DNA from: Spirochaetia bacterium UBA5763
GTDB lineage: Bacteria; Spirochaetota; UBA4802; UBA5550
Reading direction: 5' to 3'
DNA length: 64,000 nucleotides
Assembly: GCA_002418835.1 (NCBI GenBank)
Contig: DIEX01000031.1
Location: 507,773 to 571,772, forward strand
Shown: piece after piece, positions 63,070-64,000 of the stretch
Position numbering within the stretch: the stretch's first letter is position 1
Layout: each line of letters opens with the position of its first letter
Program-made: the position numbers and the translations under genes
The notes under the pieces: model-generated
Databases searched by the model: none
What the model saw: only the letters and a program-made list of their open reading frames with translations
What the model was told of the DNA's origin: nothing

Positions 63070-63999
63070 TTACTCAAAAAACTCCCCTATCGCAAGCCTG
63101 TAACCATTTATGAAAGAAAGGCCATCCATTTTCTTCTTGTTTTCAGGCTGTATTTCAAGAATCTCAATCACTCCGTTTCCTGTCCCGGCCAGGAGATGTT
63201 TCTTTTGAAATTTCGCGACCTCACCCGGTTTAAGCTCAGGAACTATTCCATTGAAAACAGAGGTTTTCCATATCTTCATATGATGGCTGCGGAAAGTTGT
63301 CCATGCCACAGGTTTGGGATTCAGGCCCCTAACAAGATTATGTATCTTAAGAGCGCTATTATTCCAGTTAATAAATGCTGTATCTTTATCGATCTTTCCG
63401 CAGTGTGTGGCCTCAGAATCATTCTGCTTCACAGGTTCCGCCTTACCGCTTCCGAGGAGCTCAATTGATTTAACAACAAGTTCAGCCCCAATAGGGAATA
63501 CCAGGTCATAAAGATCACCCGCGTTTATATTCTCATCAATTTCAATCTTCTCCTGAAGAACAATATCTCCTGCATCAAGCTCCTCATTAATCATCTGAAC
63601 TGTGACACCTGTTTCGCTGTCTCCGTTTATGAGAGCCCACTGCACAGGAGCAGCTCCCCTGTATTTCGGCAGAAGTGACGGGTGAAGATTAATTGTGCCG
63701 TATTTCGGCATGGCAAATATTGAACGCGGGATCAGTTTCCCGTATGCTACCACTACAAATATATCTGCGTTATATGATTCAAGATGAGCGGCAAATTCCG
63801 GATCTTTAAGGCTTTTCGGCTGGAGTACAGGTATATCTTTGCAGCTTGCGAATTCCTTTGCGGCACATTCCTGTATCTTCATGTCCCTGCCGCATTTTTT
63901 GTCCTCAGGTGAAACAAGGAACACTATCTCATAAATATTACAGATATGCTGGAGTACATAAGAAGCTATTTCCGGTGTTCCGAAGAAACCTACTCTCAT
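63070..63999 (-). CDS. fmt: Methionyl-tRNA formyltransferase
   Basis: 309 residues, full length within the window (ATG 63999-63997). It formylates initiator Met-tRNA with 10-formyl-tetrahydrofolate. Motifs: VGFFGTPEIASYVL, VAYGKLIPRSI, NLHPSLLPKYRGAAPVQWAL with the catalytic Asn and His, and ELDAGDIVLQEKIEI. The C-terminal tRNA-binding domain (about 210-305) has GLNPKPVAWT. The HNH gene overlaps or abuts its end. Its upstream region is outside the window. Confidence 0.96.
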   Translation of the reverse strand: MRVGFFGTPEIASYVLQHICNIYEIVFLVSPEDKKCGRDMKIQECAAKEFASCKDIPVLQPKSLKDPEFAAHLESYNADIFVVVAYGKLIPRSIFAMPKYGTINLHPSLLPKYRGAAPVQWALINGDSETGVTVQMINEELDAGDIVLQEKIEIDENINAGDLYDLVFPIGAELVVKSIELLGSGKAEPVKQNDSEATHCGKIDKDTAFINWNNSALKIHNLVRGLNPKPVAWTTFRSHHMKIWKTSVFNGIVPELKPGEVAKFQKKHLLAGTGNGVIEILEIQPENKKKMDGLSFINGYRLAIGEFFE

Positions 64000-64000
64000 C

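Overview
This window looks like a chromosomal segment from an AT-rich, Gram-negative (diderm), fermentative, probably anaerobic bacterium. The diderm reading rests on three tandem outer-membrane beta-barrel proteins, many lipoprotein signal peptides, a SPOR protein and a CsgG/barrel protein. The fermentative reading rests on ptb-buk, a thiolase, etfBA and a class 1B-type dihydroorotate dehydrogenase. My best guess at phylum is Spirochaetota, because of the multi-domain cyclic-nucleotide-binding proteins and the style of the lipoproteins and barrels. That is inference from protein character only. No rRNA or tRNA gene was recognised.

Layout. 1-8.3 kb: a minus-strand run reading purB, miaB, SPOR/TPR protein, mutS, dual cyclic-nucleotide-binding protein, AsmA-like protein (cut by the window edge), with a small YkgJ-type cysteine protein upstream. 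8.4-9.8 kb: an orphan Cas6e (CasE)-like gene whose catalytic histidine position is tyrosine, tail-to-tail with a DUF6873-type gene. 10-12.2 kb: an ECF sigma factor operon with a membrane protein and a CsgG-like/barrel protein. 12.2-18.4 kb: exported proteins of unknown role, including a lipoprotein whose gene carries a 9-bp homopolymer, a discoidin-like protein split by a lysine-rich insert, an LRR lipoprotein, and a TM2/DUF2752 pair. 18.5-23.2 kb: a large hybrid histidine kinase and a REC-GGDEF partner. 23.2-26.2 kb: DUF1848, an FKBP lipoprotein and an unknown helical protein.

26.3-35.2 kb: metabolic and housekeeping genes (ptb, buk, shikimate-kinase-like, MtfA-like peptidase, proS, thiolase, etfB, etfA) with clear intrinsic terminators after the thiolase and etfA. 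35.4-40.4 kb: unknown membrane protein, FMN riboswitch plus ribBA, REC-HATPase regulator, mtnA, prepilin peptidase. 40.4-42.5 kb: three outer-membrane proteins. 42.5-49.2 kb: a repeat-rich accessory zone with a palindrome, a perfect-register 21-bp tandem array, dispersed inverted repeats, a patatin, a Nudix hydrolase, a GDPD, a ParE/Phd-type toxin-antitoxin pair, ubiE/menG, and duplicated small genes flanking an orphan Phd-like gene. 49.2-56.1 kb: two very large divergent surface proteins. 56.1-64 kb: HAD phosphatase, repeat-rich gap, pyrD, hisC, lipoprotein, an 821-residue cNMP-domain protein, HNH nuclease and fmt.

The genes suggest a fermenter that makes acyl-phosphates from acyl-CoA (Ptb then Buk, with thiolase and ETF nearby) and invests heavily in envelope proteins and in sensing. 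The least explained items are the orphan Cas6e-like protein, the 21-bp array in the divergent promoter region, and the homopolymer-bearing lipoprotein.
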